Assembly (NCBI GenBank): GCA_043804925.1
Contig: JAZDIP010000022.1
Span: forward strand, 1-64,000
Length of the DNA stretch: 64,000 nucleotides
Direction: 5' to 3'
DNA from: ChocPot-Mid sp043804925
GTDB taxonomy: Bacteria; Bacteroidota; Ignavibacteria; Kapaibacteriales; UBA2268
In this document: one piece after another, positions 7,813-18,589 of the stretch
How positions within the stretch are numbered: the first letter of the stretch is position 1
How the letters are laid out: the number at the start of each line of letters is the position of its first letter
Notes under the pieces: model-generated
Seen by the model: only the letters and a program-made list of their open reading frames with translations
Told to the model about the DNA's origin: nothing
Database searches by the model: none
Program-made: the position numbers and the translations under genes

Positions 7813-10800
7813 TTAATTTATAATAAATACCGGTCTAACAGAAATCCTTGCAGGAGTTCTCAAAATCAAATAGTACATACCACTCGAATAACCGCTTATA
7901 TCAATAGTAAAATCAAATTCTTTGTTAGTATCCGAGTTCCATGATTCGAGAACCTTTGAATTTCCTCTGACATTCATCAATTCAATAGAGTGAATACCTG
8001 ATTCAAGAACATTCCCGGTAATATTAATTTCCGAATTTGCCGGATTTGGATTTGCAAATAAATCGAGAGGCATACCTCTTAAAAGAAGTCTGTTGCCGCC
8101 TTCCTTGCATATTTTCAACCTAAGCTCACCATCTTCAGGAAAAATTGGAGCAAAAATTGTATCCGGTGCAAAATTAAATTCACTCAAAACCAGCGGAGAG
8201 CTTTCAATATCCCCAAGCAATGCATCACCTACAATTTCAGTCAGAATCGAATCAGTATCTGATATGTGCAAATTCTGAGCATCAAATTCGAATATTCTGT
8301 TCCCATTATTGTCAACAGTATTACTTATAACATTACCTTCTGTACTTAATCTTCTCGGGATAAATACAGCACTGTTAAACTCTAATTTTGCCGTAATTGA
8401 TAAACCTGAAATTTCTTTTCCGGATTCGTCCAAACGCATGTAAACCGGAATTTTCATGTCCCTTGCCGTAGGTTCAACAAGTAAATAGGGTAGCCAAACA
8501 GTTGCCGAAAGAGCGGGATTATAGCATGGTTGAGTTAAAAATACTCTTATATTGGCAACAATATCCCTGTATTCACTTAAAGTTACCAATACGTCGAAAC
8601 TCACAAAACCTCCATTGGGAGCTAATATACTGCCGGAAGGGTCGGAACTGAATTTTACGAATTGATAATTTATAACCACTTTGTCAATTTGAACCAGAAA
8701 TCTCCCATTATTTGTAATTACCACAGTAACTGACCTATCCTCAGGGATAGCTACTTTGCTAAAATTTAATAACGAAGGATTGACATCTACGTATATACTG
8801 TCTGTCTCAGCAGTAATAACAGTATAAATATCAGGTTCAAATGTATCATTTGTAACAAGGTGAAAAGTTGCAGACTTACTACCTATCATAGGAATCGAGG
8901 GGTCAAATTCCACTAAATAAAAAGCAGTGTCTCCAATTCCAATAGTAAAGGGCGGCTGCGGAGGATTTATTAACCTGAAACATGGACTGTCTGCCCCCAA
9001 TATCTCTGCCGATGAAATAACATCAACAGATGCTTGTCCAGTATTTGTTACAAAAATTGTATCGTATTGCAAACCTTCGCAATATGCGAGCAATCCAAAG
9101 TCTATAGGATAAGCCATTACTTCGGATTTGATTCCTTCTGCGAATAAAATCACATATCCATCAGACGGGCAGGAAACCGGAGAATCCGAATCATCAGAAA
9201 TAACCGTAAGAGTTGCACTGTGATATCCTTCCGTTAAAGGCAAAAAGTCAACATCAATTGTCATTTTCGAACCATCCATGGGTGTCAATAAAACCGGTAA
9301 AACAGGTGCAACACCGGCTACCGAAAATTCTGTTTGGGTTGGAGGAATTATTACAGGTATAGTACTAATCAACGCCTGCCCTGTCCCATCATTTGTTACA
9401 TCTACAGATTCCCTTTTACTATATCCAATTTTTACCTGGCCAAAATGAACAGTATCTACAATAACAAAATTTTGAGAAAACTGTAATTTATTTTCAACTA
9501 TTTCAACATACACATCGAAAGAATCTACTGCAAATTCACACTCGATTGGTTTGATATAAACACGTGTTCTATATTGCCGGACAGCATCAGGATTAGAAAA
9601 TTTAATATAAGCATCTGTTTCTCCGTCAACAGTAATGAAATTCGAAGAAATTGTTTGCCCTGAGAATTTATCAACCTCATCAGAAAATTCAAAATCCATT
9701 AAATTTATATCGAACGATGAGTGATTTTTTATTTTGAAATTTTTTGTAATGCTGTCTCCCAGGCAAATCTGTCCTAAATCTAAAACATTTATATCAGTCA
9801 ATTCAACATCATTTTCATCATATGAAGCGACAACGAAAGAGTCAAGGACAACAGTTATATCTACTTCCCATGGATTTTTTCTTGCAGGGTCCTTATCATT
9901 ATGCGGAATAAAGAGTGTTGTGGAAACAATTCCCGAATGACCCGGTTGATAGGTATAGCTAACGGTAAATGTTTGTGATTCGCAGGAACTCAACAAAATA
10001 TTAGTATTAGGACTTATCATTTTAAATCCATTATAAGTTGTTCCGTTTGCAGGAGTATCGAAATATGCTCCGGGAGCGGGAGCATTGAGATTCAAACTCA
10101 ATGTCGGTCCACCTGCATTTTTTATAACGAATTCAACAGTATCGCTTTCTGTTTGAGCACAAACCGTAATATGCATTTGAGCATTATCATCGCCTTGTAT
10201 GTCAGGGATAACCTTAAATATATTTGTAGCCGCTTGTGAAAGAACAAAAGGAACTGTTATGTTGTGAACATCAATGGTTCCGGTAACACTTTCTTCCTGA
10301 AAGACGACAAAATAAAATAATGAATCACTACAAAAATCATCGTTCAAACTTTTCCCTGATAAATCTATAGGAACACTCCAATCATTACCTGAATAATTTA
10401 TACCTGTAACCTGAACCCATGCTTTTGATTCGGGTTTAACATAACAATAAAGCACTCTGTCAGTACCTCGAGTACCATTCAGTGTGAAATTTCTTTTTAC
10501 GTATGATAAAGAATCAGTAGTAGGTCCTCTGAACTTCGAGGCATTGGCAGGAATATTAGTATTATCAACAATCCATGAAGGAACATCATACCTCATTCTA
10601 CCGGCACCACCTGTAACTGTGTTGCCCTGGTCTCTGCCACCTTCAGCAGTAAGTGTTAATTGATTTAAAGCCAATTTTGTATTAATACTGACAAAACCAC
10701 CCGAACCACTTCCACCTCTTGTAACATCTCCATCGGTTCCACTGCCACCATAAGCACCATTTGAAATCAGTGCTATATTATTTATATAAGGAGCATATAT

Positions 10801-12042
10801 TGAAATGGCTCCTCCCCCACCACCGCCACTACCTGAACATTGATTCACCGAATTAGGATTTCCACTACCACCACCCGAACCGCCGGCGATAGGTACACCC
10901 ATATCATTCCCGTTTATCCAACCACCTGAGAGCGAAAAAGTACTTCCATCCCTGTTACTATTGGCTCCCGAAGTTGCAAAACCACCCGAACCTCCATTCT
11001 TATTTTGCCTGAATCCGCTCCCTCCGCCAAATCCTCCAACAGGATTATCAGTGTTCCCATCATAAGTCCCAATACCTGACATCCCAAATGGATGCCCTGT
11101 TCCTCCACCTGAAGCTTCCCAATTATTGGTAGAGTTTTTAGGAGGATAAGCACCGTTTAAACTATATCCACCTGTTCCTGTTCCCTGACCATAAGATTTT
11201 AAACTTCCACCAAACATAGCAAGGTTTGTTCCGCCTTTACCACCGCTGACAAAGCCATTACCACCAACATCCCCATTGTCCATAATATCGCAAAATCTAC
11301 CTCCCCCGCCGCCGCCACCGGGTCCGCCATTCCCTGCATTTCCACCGGATGGCTTTTGTCCACTGACATTAATTGAAGTATTTGGTGAGCCGGTTATTTT
11401 TCCTTTCGATATTAAAGTAAAAGGTAAATATCCTTGATTACCTACGGTACCAGGGTCACAATCCTTAATAGCTACTCCATTTAAAGCAAGCGAATACTCT
11501 GCATTAGCTAGTATTAATGAATCAACCAACATAGCACCACGGCGGGAACGTTTTCCTAAAGTTCCAACTCCGAAAATTCGTTCTGAATTTGCACTGATAT
11601 TTCCTAATTGCCATGGTTGAACTATGTAGAATGTGTCAACATTCGAAACTCCATCAAGTGTTTGCACAACTATTGGAATTCTATACTCAGGGATTAAGAC
11701 TTCCCAGTCATCAGAGTTAGGAGTTAAAATTGGATTGATGAATACCTGAACCGACACCATCCTGCCATCCCAACTTACAACCATAGGACTAAAAGTCAGT
11801 TTCCATTTATCCGATGCTCTCAAACACCTAACCTCACCGACAGATTGAGAGATTAATCCGTCAAAACGGAAATTACCTCTCGAATTTCCCGGATTGTTCG
11901 GGTCGAAAGGTCCGATGATTTCCATGTATGTTGACATTCCCGGTGCTCCAATATCAGGAATAATATAAGATATTTGCGGTTGTGCGTTCACTTGCGAGAC
12001 CCACCACATTACAGCTACGCAGATATACAATATTTTCTTCAT
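7813..12042 (-). CDS. Giant T9SS-secreted protein with Gly-rich region and choice-of-anchor-D-like repeats
   Basis: I place the start at the ATG at 12042, where GGAG lies 8 nt upstream and a signal peptide (MKKILYICVAVMWWVSQVNA) begins; the longer frame starts at a TTG that contains that ribosome site. The product has 1,409 residues. Residues about 225-460 are strikingly Gly-rich, with runs of GGGGGGG. Several Ig-like ASH/choice-of-anchor-D-like segments follow, recognisable by VHFGQVKIGYSKRESVDV, DFGLLAYCEGLQYDTIFV and LNFSKVAIPEDRSVTVVI. The C-terminal 85 residues, from FANPNPANSEINIT, form a type A sorting domain. It is probably a large surface protein; its ligand is unknown. Confidence 0.87.
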   Translation of the reverse strand: MKKILYICVAVMWWVSQVNAQPQISYIIPDIGAPGMSTYMEIIGPFDPNNPGNSRGNFRFDGLISQSVGEVRCLRASDKWKLTFSPMVVSWDGRMVSVQVFINPILTPNSDDWEVLIPEYRIPIVVQTLDGVSNVDTFYIVQPWQLGNISANSERIFGVGTLGKRSRRGAMLVDSLILANAEYSLALNGVAIKDCDPGTVGNQGYLPFTLISKGKITGSPNTSINVSGQKPSGGNAGNGGPGGGGGGGRFCDIMDNGDVGGNGFVSGGKGGTNLAMFGGSLKSYGQGTGTGGYSLNGAYPPKNSTNNWEASGGGTGHPFGMSGIGTYDGNTDNPVGGFGGGSGFRQNKNGGSGGFATSGANSNRDGSTFSLSGGWINGNDMGVPIAGGSGGGSGNPNSVNQCSGSGGGGGGAISIYAPYINNIALISNGAYGGSGTDGDVTRGGSGSGGFVSINTKLALNQLTLTAEGGRDQGNTVTGGAGRMRYDVPSWIVDNTNIPANASKFRGPTTDSLSYVKRNFTLNGTRGTDRVLYCYVKPESKAWVQVTGINYSGNDWSVPIDLSGKSLNDDFCSDSLFYFVVFQEESVTGTIDVHNITVPFVLSQAATNIFKVIPDIQGDDNAQMHITVCAQTESDTVEFVIKNAGGPTLSLNLNAPAPGAYFDTPANGTTYNGFKMISPNTNILLSSCESQTFTVSYTYQPGHSGIVSTTLFIPHNDKDPARKNPWEVDITVVLDSFVVASYDENDVELTDINVLDLGQICLGDSITKNFKIKNHSSFDINLMDFEFSDEVDKFSGQTISSNFITVDGETDAYIKFSNPDAVRQYRTRVYIKPIECEFAVDSFDVYVEIVENKLQFSQNFVIVDTVHFGQVKIGYSKRESVDVTNDGTGQALISTIPVIIPPTQTEFSVAGVAPVLPVLLTPMDGSKMTIDVDFLPLTEGYHSATLTVISDDSDSPVSCPSDGYVILFAEGIKSEVMAYPIDFGLLAYCEGLQYDTIFVTNTGQASVDVISSAEILGADSPCFRLINPPQPPFTIGIGDTAFYLVEFDPSIPMIGSKSATFHLVTNDTFEPDIYTVITAETDSIYVDVNPSLLNFSKVAIPEDRSVTVVITNNGRFLVQIDKVVINYQFVKFSSDPSGSILAPNGGFVSFDVLVTLSEYRDIVANIRVFLTQPCYNPALSATVWLPYLLVEPTARDMKIPVYMRLDESGKEISGLSITAKLEFNSAVFIPRRLSTEGNVISNTVDNNGNRIFEFDAQNLHISDTDSILTEIVGDALLGDIESSPLVLSEFNFAPDTIFAPIFPEDGELRLKICKEGGNRLLLRGMPLDLFANPNPANSEINITGNVLESGIHSIELMNVRGNSKVLESWNSDTNKEFDFTIDISGYSSGMYYLILRTPARISVRPVFIIN

Positions 12043-12163
12043 AAGAAGAAACTCCAATTTATTTTCAATTTTAACAATAATTTAATTAGTTATATTACCA
12101 AAAAATATTATCTTTTCATAACATTTTTTTTATTTCTAACAACTAACTTATCAATAATTCAAG

Positions 12164-12964
12164 TCAATGTTTAGAATTTGATATTAAAACAGTCTTATCG
12201 AATAAATCAAATTTATTAAAAACAAATCTTTTCGACATGGTCAAACTGACAAAAACGGAAATAACCGAACCTGCAAAAATTCCGATGATAATCATTATCT
12301 GATATTTAATGGAAGTCAAAGGGTCGCTTCCACCAAGAATTTGTCCGGTCATCATACCGGGTAACCAAATTAATCCAATTGTTGCAGTTGATGCAATGGT
12401 AGGACTGAATGCATCTTTCATTGCATCGGATATAAACGGAAACAAAGCTTCATTTTTATCAGCACCGCACATCAAGTAATATCTATATCTTTCTTCATCA
12501 TGAGATAATGATTTGTAAAATGACCTTAAACCAATTATTGCACTATTTAATGAATTACCAATAAACATACCCATTATCGGGATGATATAACGTGCATTGA
12601 AGAAACTGTCAACTCCAACAACTATATAAGCCACAAGAATACCATTAATAATTATATTGGCTCCTATCCCTGAAAAAACGGGAATATAAAATTTTTTTTG
12701 AATAAGGTTACTTCTTTTCACGACTGTATAAGCCGCTACAAATGCCATTACCACTACCCAAAGCAGGTTCAACCAAAGAGCATTAAATTCAAAAATGTAC
12801 TTAAGATAAATCCCAACAAGAAATAATTGTACAGTCATCCTTGCAAATGCGATGAGCATTGGTTTCACAAGTCCGGTACGGTAGTAATAAAAGATAATGA
12901 CCGGCACAATCATTATAATTGAACCAATTCCGAGATTTATCCATGATATATCAGATGTTCCCAT
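12164..12964 (-). CDS. fetB: FetB-family (UPF0014) ABC transporter permease
   Basis: This 266-residue integral membrane protein has about seven hydrophobic segments. The family signatures are RMTVQLFLVGIYLKYIF near the N-terminus, IPIMGMFIGNSLNSAIIGL in the middle and IWLPGMMTGQILGGSDP later. In Escherichia coli FetB pairs with the ATPase FetA for iron export. No ATPase gene is adjacent here, so the partner must be elsewhere. I chose the ATG at 12964 over a TTG two codons upstream; neither has a Shine-Dalgarno sequence, which is common in this group. Substrate specificity is inferred from the family only. Confidence 0.85.
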   Translation of the reverse strand: MGTSDISWINLGIGSIIMIVPVIIFYYYRTGLVKPMLIAFARMTVQLFLVGIYLKYIFEFNALWLNLLWVVVMAFVAAYTVVKRSNLIQKKFYIPVFSGIGANIIINGILVAYIVVGVDSFFNARYIIPIMGMFIGNSLNSAIIGLRSFYKSLSHDEERYRYYLMCGADKNEALFPFISDAMKDAFSPTIASTATIGLIWLPGMMTGQILGGSDPLTSIKYQIMIIIGIFAGSVISVFVSLTMSKRFVFNKFDLFDKTVLISNSKH

Positions 12965-13026
12965 AAACAAAAATAATTAATAAAAATTTTATTTTTTGAA
13001 ATATTTTATCTCAAATGAGATTTTTA

Positions 13027-13058
13027 TTTTGAATTTTTATATAATTATATTAAATTTA
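13027..13058 (+). promoter_or_regulatory. Bacteroidota-type promoter for the methyltransferase gene
   Basis: TTTTG at 13027-13031 and TAAATTTA at 13051-13058 are separated by 19 nt. This matches the Bacteroidota housekeeping consensus (TTTG, 19-21 nt, TAnnTTTG) except for the last base. The expected transcript start would be about 40 nt before the ATG at 13108. Confidence 0.5.
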
Positions 13059-13107
13059 AATTTTAAAACTATTTGATTATTGGTTCTTCTAATAAGAAGA
13101 AAAGATT

Positions 13108-13926
13108 ATGCCGGAAAAAATACAAATAGAACTTGGAAAAGTTCAGGAAACACTCCTGCTACCCTTATGGGGAAGAGCTGTGGAAACTCAGAAAGAAAAC
13201 CCAAGATTAACAGATACAACAGCACTTGAAATTCTCAATAAAATTGATTATGACTTTTCAATTTTTGAAAAAAATCTTAGTTTTATTATCCAGTACACAT
13301 GGATTGCTCGTGCATTGCATATTGATAATACCATTAAGGAATATCTGAAAAATAATCCTTTCGGTATCATAATAAACATCGGTTGTGGGCTCGATACAAC
13401 TTTTAGCCGGATTGACAATGGTTCAGTTCAATGGTTTGATATTGACCTGCCTGATGTTATGGAACTTAGAAAAAAATTTATACAAACAACGAATAGGCAA
13501 CGTTCGATTATAACATCATTTTTGGAAAAGGATTGGCTAAACGAATTCAAAAAAAATGATTATCCTTTGTTAATAGCAGGTGGAGTTTTTTATTATTTCG
13601 AGGAAAATCAAATTAAGAATTTTTTTATCCGGATATCAGACAAGTTTTTATCAAGTGAGCTATTATTTGATATTGCTTCACCTCTCGGGGTAAAAGTATC
13701 CAATGAAAAAGTATTAAAAAGTAGTGGAATGGACGATTCTTCGGTTCTTAAATGGGGAATAAAAAAAGCTAAAGATATGGAAAAATGGGATGATAGAATT
13801 AAAGTTTTAAAGGAATTTCCAATGTTTAGAAAAATGAAGAAGGGCTTTTCTTTAAAGGGTAAATATGGCTTATTTATGGCTGATTGCTTAAAAATAATGT
13901 CACTTGTTCATCTGAGAATCGGCTAA
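13108..13926 (+). CDS. Class I SAM-dependent methyltransferase, LCMT/TcmP-like
   Basis: A 272-residue cytosolic protein. The N-terminal segment (LPLWGRAVETQKENP) and the motif IINIGCGLDTTFSRI at about residues 87-101, followed by FDIDLPDVMELRKKF, are typical of the leucine carboxyl methyltransferase-like O-methyltransferases that include TcmP. The glycine loop binds S-adenosylmethionine, and the Asp of FDIDLP would contact the ribose. The acceptor substrate cannot be told from sequence; small-molecule carboxyl or hydroxyl groups are known for relatives. It stands alone, divergent from the FetB-like gene and with its own promoter. Confidence 0.82.
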   Translation: MPEKIQIELGKVQETLLLPLWGRAVETQKENPRLTDTTALEILNKIDYDFSIFEKNLSFIIQYTWIARALHIDNTIKEYLKNNPFGIIINIGCGLDTTFSRIDNGSVQWFDIDLPDVMELRKKFIQTTNRQRSIITSFLEKDWLNEFKKNDYPLLIAGGVFYYFEENQIKNFFIRISDKFLSSELLFDIASPLGVKVSNEKVLKSSGMDDSSVLKWGIKKAKDMEKWDDRIKVLKEFPMFRKMKKGFSLKGKYGLFMADCLKIMSLVHLRIG

Positions 13927-14083
13927 GAAACTTTATGAAATAAATTGGTGTTCTGTTTTGTTCTTTATTAGGAAAATATTGTTTTTGATGATTAATATTT
14001 TATAAATTTTGAACTCAAAAAATTGAAATTATTTAATTCATAATATAAATAGTGTTTTGTTTAAATTATTCAATGGAGTTACT

Positions 14084-17000
14084 ATGAAAAGATTATTTTA
14101 CTTTTTTTTGTTTGTTTTATCTTTTTCCTTAGCTGAAGCAAGTACAATCTGGTTTTTCACAACACCACCAACAGAGGCAACTGTTGGTGATGAATACTCT
14201 TATTATGCAAGAGCAAGGACAGAGGATACACTTGGAGTTATAAATTACTCCCTTACAGTTGCACCCGAAGGGATGACTGTCGAATCAAACGGTCATGTTC
14301 TTTGGACACCAACAGAAACAGGAAATTTTGATGTTACCCTGAAAGCTGAACTAAATGATGACCCTGATGTATCAACAACACAATCATGGGTAATAACGGT
14401 AACAGAGTCTGTACCTGAAATTCATTTCACTACATCCCCTCCAACAACCGGATATTATGGTGAGGAATATTTATACAACGCCATAGCTGTTGGAAATTAT
14501 TCCGGCTATACAATCACATATTCGCTGGTAACGGCTCCTCCGGATATGAATGTTAATGCTTCAACCGGTCAGGTAACATGGACACCCGGCACAGCAAATG
14601 TTTCCGTTGAACTATTAGCCACGGATGAATCAGCATCGCTTTCGGCTACTCAAAGTTGGACAATCATCGTAACGTCTCCAACTGTTGAAATTGTATCCGA
14701 ACCGGAAACTACCGCCGATATTGGAGTAAATTATTATTATCATGCAATTGCCCATGGCACAGATTCGGCGCAAATTGATTGGGAATTAGTTAGCGGACCT
14801 GACGGTATGACAGTAAACACTTATGGTGAAATTAACTGGACACCTACGGAAGAAGGCAGCTTCGATGTTACGTTAAAAGCTATGCTCAGAACCAATCACA
14901 GTATATTTGACACACAAACCTGGACTATTGTTGTAACCGAAGGTGAACCCGAAATAACTTTCACTTCAACGCCGCCGTCTACTGCAGAGATTGACATGGA
15001 ACTCACCTATTATGCTGTTGCTGTCGGGAATTATCCTGATTATCATATATTATATTCACTGGTCGAAGCTCCTTCGGGTATGGATATTAGTGCAGGTTCA
15101 GGACTTATAAGGTGGATACCAAGAGAAACAGGAGTATTTCCTGTTACCGTAAGGGCAACTGACTCAGTAGCCGGATTACATGCAGACCAATCATGGAATA
15201 TCACAATTGGCGGCGGTTCAGACTCAACTTTTACCCTTACAATTCCTCCACCGGATTCTGCAGTTGTCGGTGAAGAATATGTATATGATATTGAAATATC
15301 TTATTCGGGAGTAATTCTTCTTAAAAAAGATGGATCGGCAATACTTGACAGCGGTACGACATTCACATTCAATCTGCTTAAAAGTCCACAGGGAATGAAA
15401 ATTCAAAGTAATCCTACTTCTGCAAGAATCACATGGACACCGGAACAAACAGGTTCTTTCGCTGTCTCATTGGCAGTCGCAGTAAATGGGAAAAACATAC
15501 AAAAGGTTTTTGATTGGACTATTGAAGTTACCGATGGTGGAAGCGGAGGCAGTATAGAAATTATTTCGGAACCTGAAACAGAAGTTATTCTCTACGAACT
15601 TTACACTTATCAGGTAAAAGCAAAGACCGAAGACAATAGCATTCTTAAATATACTTTGGTAGAACCGCCGATTTGTATGTCAATCAATGAAGCATCCGGT
15701 ATGATTGCCTGGATACCTAAAGAATTAGGCAAATTTTCAGTTACCGTCAGGGTTGAAAAACTCAACAGTTCGGTTCATGCAGACCAAACATGGGAAATAG
15801 AAGTTAAGGAAAATACTCAGGGTACATTCTATACGGTAACAGGGCAGGTCGTATGTTCAGACGGTACAACACCCTTTTCAGAAATCGAAGTTAAATTCAC
15901 ACCTGTTGACAAAATCACCGGGACACCACTCGATGCTACAATTAAAAGAACGGCAGTAAAAGATGTACCGGACAATAAGCCCCTTGAGTACACCGCAAGT
16001 TTGGATGCAAAGTATAACTATATAATAAAAGCTACTGCCACAAGCGACAAGGGAGTTTTTTCTCCTCAATGGTATAACAAAAAGGATATTAGAACTGATG
16101 CGGATATATTAATTCTCGATTCGGACAAGAGTGATATTAACTTTTACCTGACAAAAGTTTCGATAGATACCGGACCAAAAATAACCGGACATTTGAAAGA
16201 AGGAATCAGACCGCAAAAAGTCTATGTATCTGTAATCACCCGATGGGCAGAAGACCATGATGATATTGCTGTCAGCCGCGGATTTTTCAGAAATTTTGAG
16301 TCCGACCCCTTTGGCAATTTTGAGATACCATATTCTTCAGAATGCTCTGAAGATGACATTATTTTCCTTTATCCGGAGTATAATCCTTTAACTCAATCTT
16401 TTGTACCGGGGTATGTCGGTGAAGATGGCAAACTTGTATACAATTGGTCGGAAGCAAGAAAGTTTAACATGAAAGAACAGCAAACCGATATTGAACTGGA
16501 AATTATATTGGAAGAAATTTCAGGAAAAGGTGACGGAGAATCAAAAATTTTAGGTGATTTGAGCGAAGAAAGCAGTATGATTAATGATATTGACACTTCC
16601 AAAAAAATTGACAATTATATTCTCTACCTGAAGAAAGAAATGTTAGGTTTGCTCGACGAACCTGTTTACCAGGTTGTTGATTACATATTAGCCAAAAACG
16701 GCGGTAGTTACGATTTCGATAATTTACCTTACGGTAATTATGAGCTAATTGCTTCCAAACTTGGATTTGAACCATACTCAAGAGCAATTGCAACCAGCGA
16801 AGAAAACAAAGAAGTAATACAGGATATTGATTTGGAAATCATGGTTGGAATTGACGATGAAGAAATGCTGACTTTCGGCAGCTACGTGTCTCCCAATCCG
16901 GCAAATGGTAATTTTAATATTAACTTTAAAGCTGAATATCCATGCCCTATTGTATTGAAAATTTACAATGAGTTGGGTGTCGAAGTATTTTCTGCAAGCA

Positions 17001-17128
17001 TTCAGGTTTATTCACCGAATTGCTATTCAATTCCTGTAAATTTGTCCGGTTTATTTCAGGGACTTTACTTTTATAATTTATCCCTGGGTAATAAAGTTGA
17101 AACGGGAAAGATTGTATTGTTAAAATAA
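14084..17128 (+). CDS. T9SS-secreted protein with six putative Ig (He_PIG-like) repeats
   Basis: I prefer the ATG at 14084: GGAG lies seven bases before it and MKRLFYFFLFVLSFSLAEAS is a good signal peptide. The product has 1,014 residues. Six repeats of 80-100 residues follow, each opening like TTPPTEATVGDEYSYYA, with GMTVESNGHVLWTPTETGNF in the middle and SWVITV at the end; this is the putative-Ig/cadherin-like pattern found in surface proteins. From about residue 584 there is a carboxypeptidase-regulatory-like fold (VTGQVVCSDGTTPFSEI), then another near 850-890, and a type A sorting domain from about 935 (VSPNPANGNFNINF). A structural or adhesive surface role is likely. A good terminator follows. 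Confidence 0.87.
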   Translation: MKRLFYFFLFVLSFSLAEASTIWFFTTPPTEATVGDEYSYYARARTEDTLGVINYSLTVAPEGMTVESNGHVLWTPTETGNFDVTLKAELNDDPDVSTTQSWVITVTESVPEIHFTTSPPTTGYYGEEYLYNAIAVGNYSGYTITYSLVTAPPDMNVNASTGQVTWTPGTANVSVELLATDESASLSATQSWTIIVTSPTVEIVSEPETTADIGVNYYYHAIAHGTDSAQIDWELVSGPDGMTVNTYGEINWTPTEEGSFDVTLKAMLRTNHSIFDTQTWTIVVTEGEPEITFTSTPPSTAEIDMELTYYAVAVGNYPDYHILYSLVEAPSGMDISAGSGLIRWIPRETGVFPVTVRATDSVAGLHADQSWNITIGGGSDSTFTLTIPPPDSAVVGEEYVYDIEISYSGVILLKKDGSAILDSGTTFTFNLLKSPQGMKIQSNPTSARITWTPEQTGSFAVSLAVAVNGKNIQKVFDWTIEVTDGGSGGSIEIISEPETEVILYELYTYQVKAKTEDNSILKYTLVEPPICMSINEASGMIAWIPKELGKFSVTVRVEKLNSSVHADQTWEIEVKENTQGTFYTVTGQVVCSDGTTPFSEIEVKFTPVDKITGTPLDATIKRTAVKDVPDNKPLEYTASLDAKYNYIIKATATSDKGVFSPQWYNKKDIRTDADILILDSDKSDINFYLTKVSIDTGPKITGHLKEGIRPQKVYVSVITRWAEDHDDIAVSRGFFRNFESDPFGNFEIPYSSECSEDDIIFLYPEYNPLTQSFVPGYVGEDGKLVYNWSEARKFNMKEQQTDIELEIILEEISGKGDGESKILGDLSEESSMINDIDTSKKIDNYILYLKKEMLGLLDEPVYQVVDYILAKNGGSYDFDNLPYGNYELIASKLGFEPYSRAIATSEENKEVIQDIDLEIMVGIDDEEMLTFGSYVSPNPANGNFNINFKAEYPCPIVLKIYNELGVEVFSASIQVYSPNCYSIPVNLSGLFQGLYFYNLSLGNKVETGKIVLLK

Positions 17129-17200
17129 AAATTTAATTAAAAACTAAAAATGTAATTTGAGTTATATTAACGATTATATTTTACTCAAATTTATCTAAAA

Positions 17201-17245
17201 AAAGTGGAGAATTGCCAAATCGGTAAATTGGGAATTCTTCACTTT
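17201..17245 (+). terminator. Rho-independent terminator-like hairpin after the Ig-repeat gene
   Basis: The arms AAAGTGGAGAATT (17201-17213) and AATTCTTCACTTT (17233-17245) pair over 13 bases with one G-U pair. The loop has its own CCAA/TTGG pairing, and the right arm is followed by GTTTTTG. It lies 72 nt after the stop codon and before rodA. Confidence 0.7.
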
Positions 17246-17313
17246 GTTTTTGTATAAAGTAAAAAGAAGTATTAATTTAATAATCTTAAAACGAATAATA
17301 TAGAAATTATATA

Positions 17314-18585
17314 ATGAAAATGCTTAATATTTTTAAGAAGCTGGAAATACTTCCTAATAAGAATTTTAAAAGGAATATATTGGATTTTGTTGATTTCAAA
17401 ACAATCGGGTTGGTTGCACTTTTGATGTTTGCAGGGCTATTATCTATTTACAGTGCATCCTCGGAACCCGGTTTTGAAATATATTTTTACAAACAAGTGA
17501 TGTTTGTTGCTATCGGCTTTGGAGTCATGTTATTTATTGTTTTTGTCCCAGACAATTGGATAAAATTTAACAGTATTTTTATTTATTTAATTAGTTTAGC
17601 ATTACTCATTGCTGTTCTAATTTTCGGTAAAACCATTTCCGGAACAAAAGGTTGGTTCCAATTATCCGGCTTTAGCTTTCAGCCGGCAGAGTTTGCAAAA
17701 CTCGCTGTCCTATTACTTGTTTCAAGATTTCTTTCACAAAAAGGTATTGATATAAAAAACCTACGCGATTTACTATCCGTTTTAGGTTTATTTGCACTCC
17801 CTGTTGCTCTTATCGTCATTCAACCTGATATTGGTTCCGCATCTGTGGTTGTCGTCTTAATGTTAGGTATATTATTTTGGGTTGGATTTGATTTATTGAT
17901 TTTATATTTTATTGCTTTTGCTCCTTTCGTATTAATTTTATCGTTGATTGGACTTGAATATTTTATTGGTTCATTAGTCTTTTTTTCCATATCATCCATA
18001 TTTTTTAAAAAGAAACTTTTTAAAACAGTTATCTTGATTTCATTAGTCTTCGTGGTTGGATACTTTTCTCAAAACATAATTCAAACATTACCACAAAATA
18101 CCCAGGACAGAATAGATATATTTCTTAATCCCGAAAAAGACCCTTTGAACAAAGGGTATAATGTATTGCAATCAATTATGGCGGTAGGGAGCGGCGGTTT
18201 TACCGGCAAAGGATATAAGCATGGTTCACAAACACAACTCCGTTATATTCCCGAACAAAGAACAGACTTTATCTTTTGCGTACCAACAGAAGAATTTGGA
18301 TTTATAGGAGGTTCAATAATTATTATTCTATTTGGATTACTCTTTGTCAGGATATTATCTGTTGCAAGTGAAAGCACCGACAAATTTTTTAGTATCATCT
18401 CATTTGGTATTGGTTCTGTTTTTCTATACCATGTAACAGTTAATATTGGTATGGTTATAGGTATAATGCCGATTATGGGTATTACATTGCCGTTAATGAG
18501 TTATGGCGGGACAGCTTTAATTGTTAATATGGCAATGATAGGATTACTGCTCAAAGCATATGGTTTGCAAAAGAAGAAAGGATGA
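17314..18585 (+). CDS. rodA: Rod-shape peptidoglycan polymerase RodA (SEDS family)
   Basis: A 423-residue polytopic membrane protein of the SEDS glycosyltransferase family. Signatures include GLLSIYSASSEPG near the start, FQPAEFAKLAVLL, QPDIGSASVV, the extracellular loop GFTGKGYKHGSQTQLRYIPEQ followed by RTDFIF, and IMGITLPLMSYGG. The PEQRTDFIF form favours RodA over FtsW. It polymerises lipid II into glycan strands during elongation together with a class B penicillin-binding protein. No mre or PBP2 gene is next to it; instead pdxA begins four bases after the stop codon, so they probably form one transcript. Confidence 0.92.
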   Translation: MKMLNIFKKLEILPNKNFKRNILDFVDFKTIGLVALLMFAGLLSIYSASSEPGFEIYFYKQVMFVAIGFGVMLFIVFVPDNWIKFNSIFIYLISLALLIAVLIFGKTISGTKGWFQLSGFSFQPAEFAKLAVLLLVSRFLSQKGIDIKNLRDLLSVLGLFALPVALIVIQPDIGSASVVVVLMLGILFWVGFDLLILYFIAFAPFVLILSLIGLEYFIGSLVFFSISSIFFKKKLFKTVILISLVFVVGYFSQNIIQTLPQNTQDRIDIFLNPEKDPLNKGYNVLQSIMAVGSGGFTGKGYKHGSQTQLRYIPEQRTDFIFCVPTEEFGFIGGSIIIILFGLLFVRILSVASESTDKFFSIISFGIGSVFLYHVTVNIGMVIGIMPIMGITLPLMSYGGTALIVNMAMIGLLLKAYGLQKKKG

Positions 18586-18589
18586 TTTA

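Noticed and set aside
18560..18589. Longer pdxA start overlapping rodA
   Set aside because: The ATG at 18590 has a better ribosome site and begins exactly with the conserved first strand of the family.
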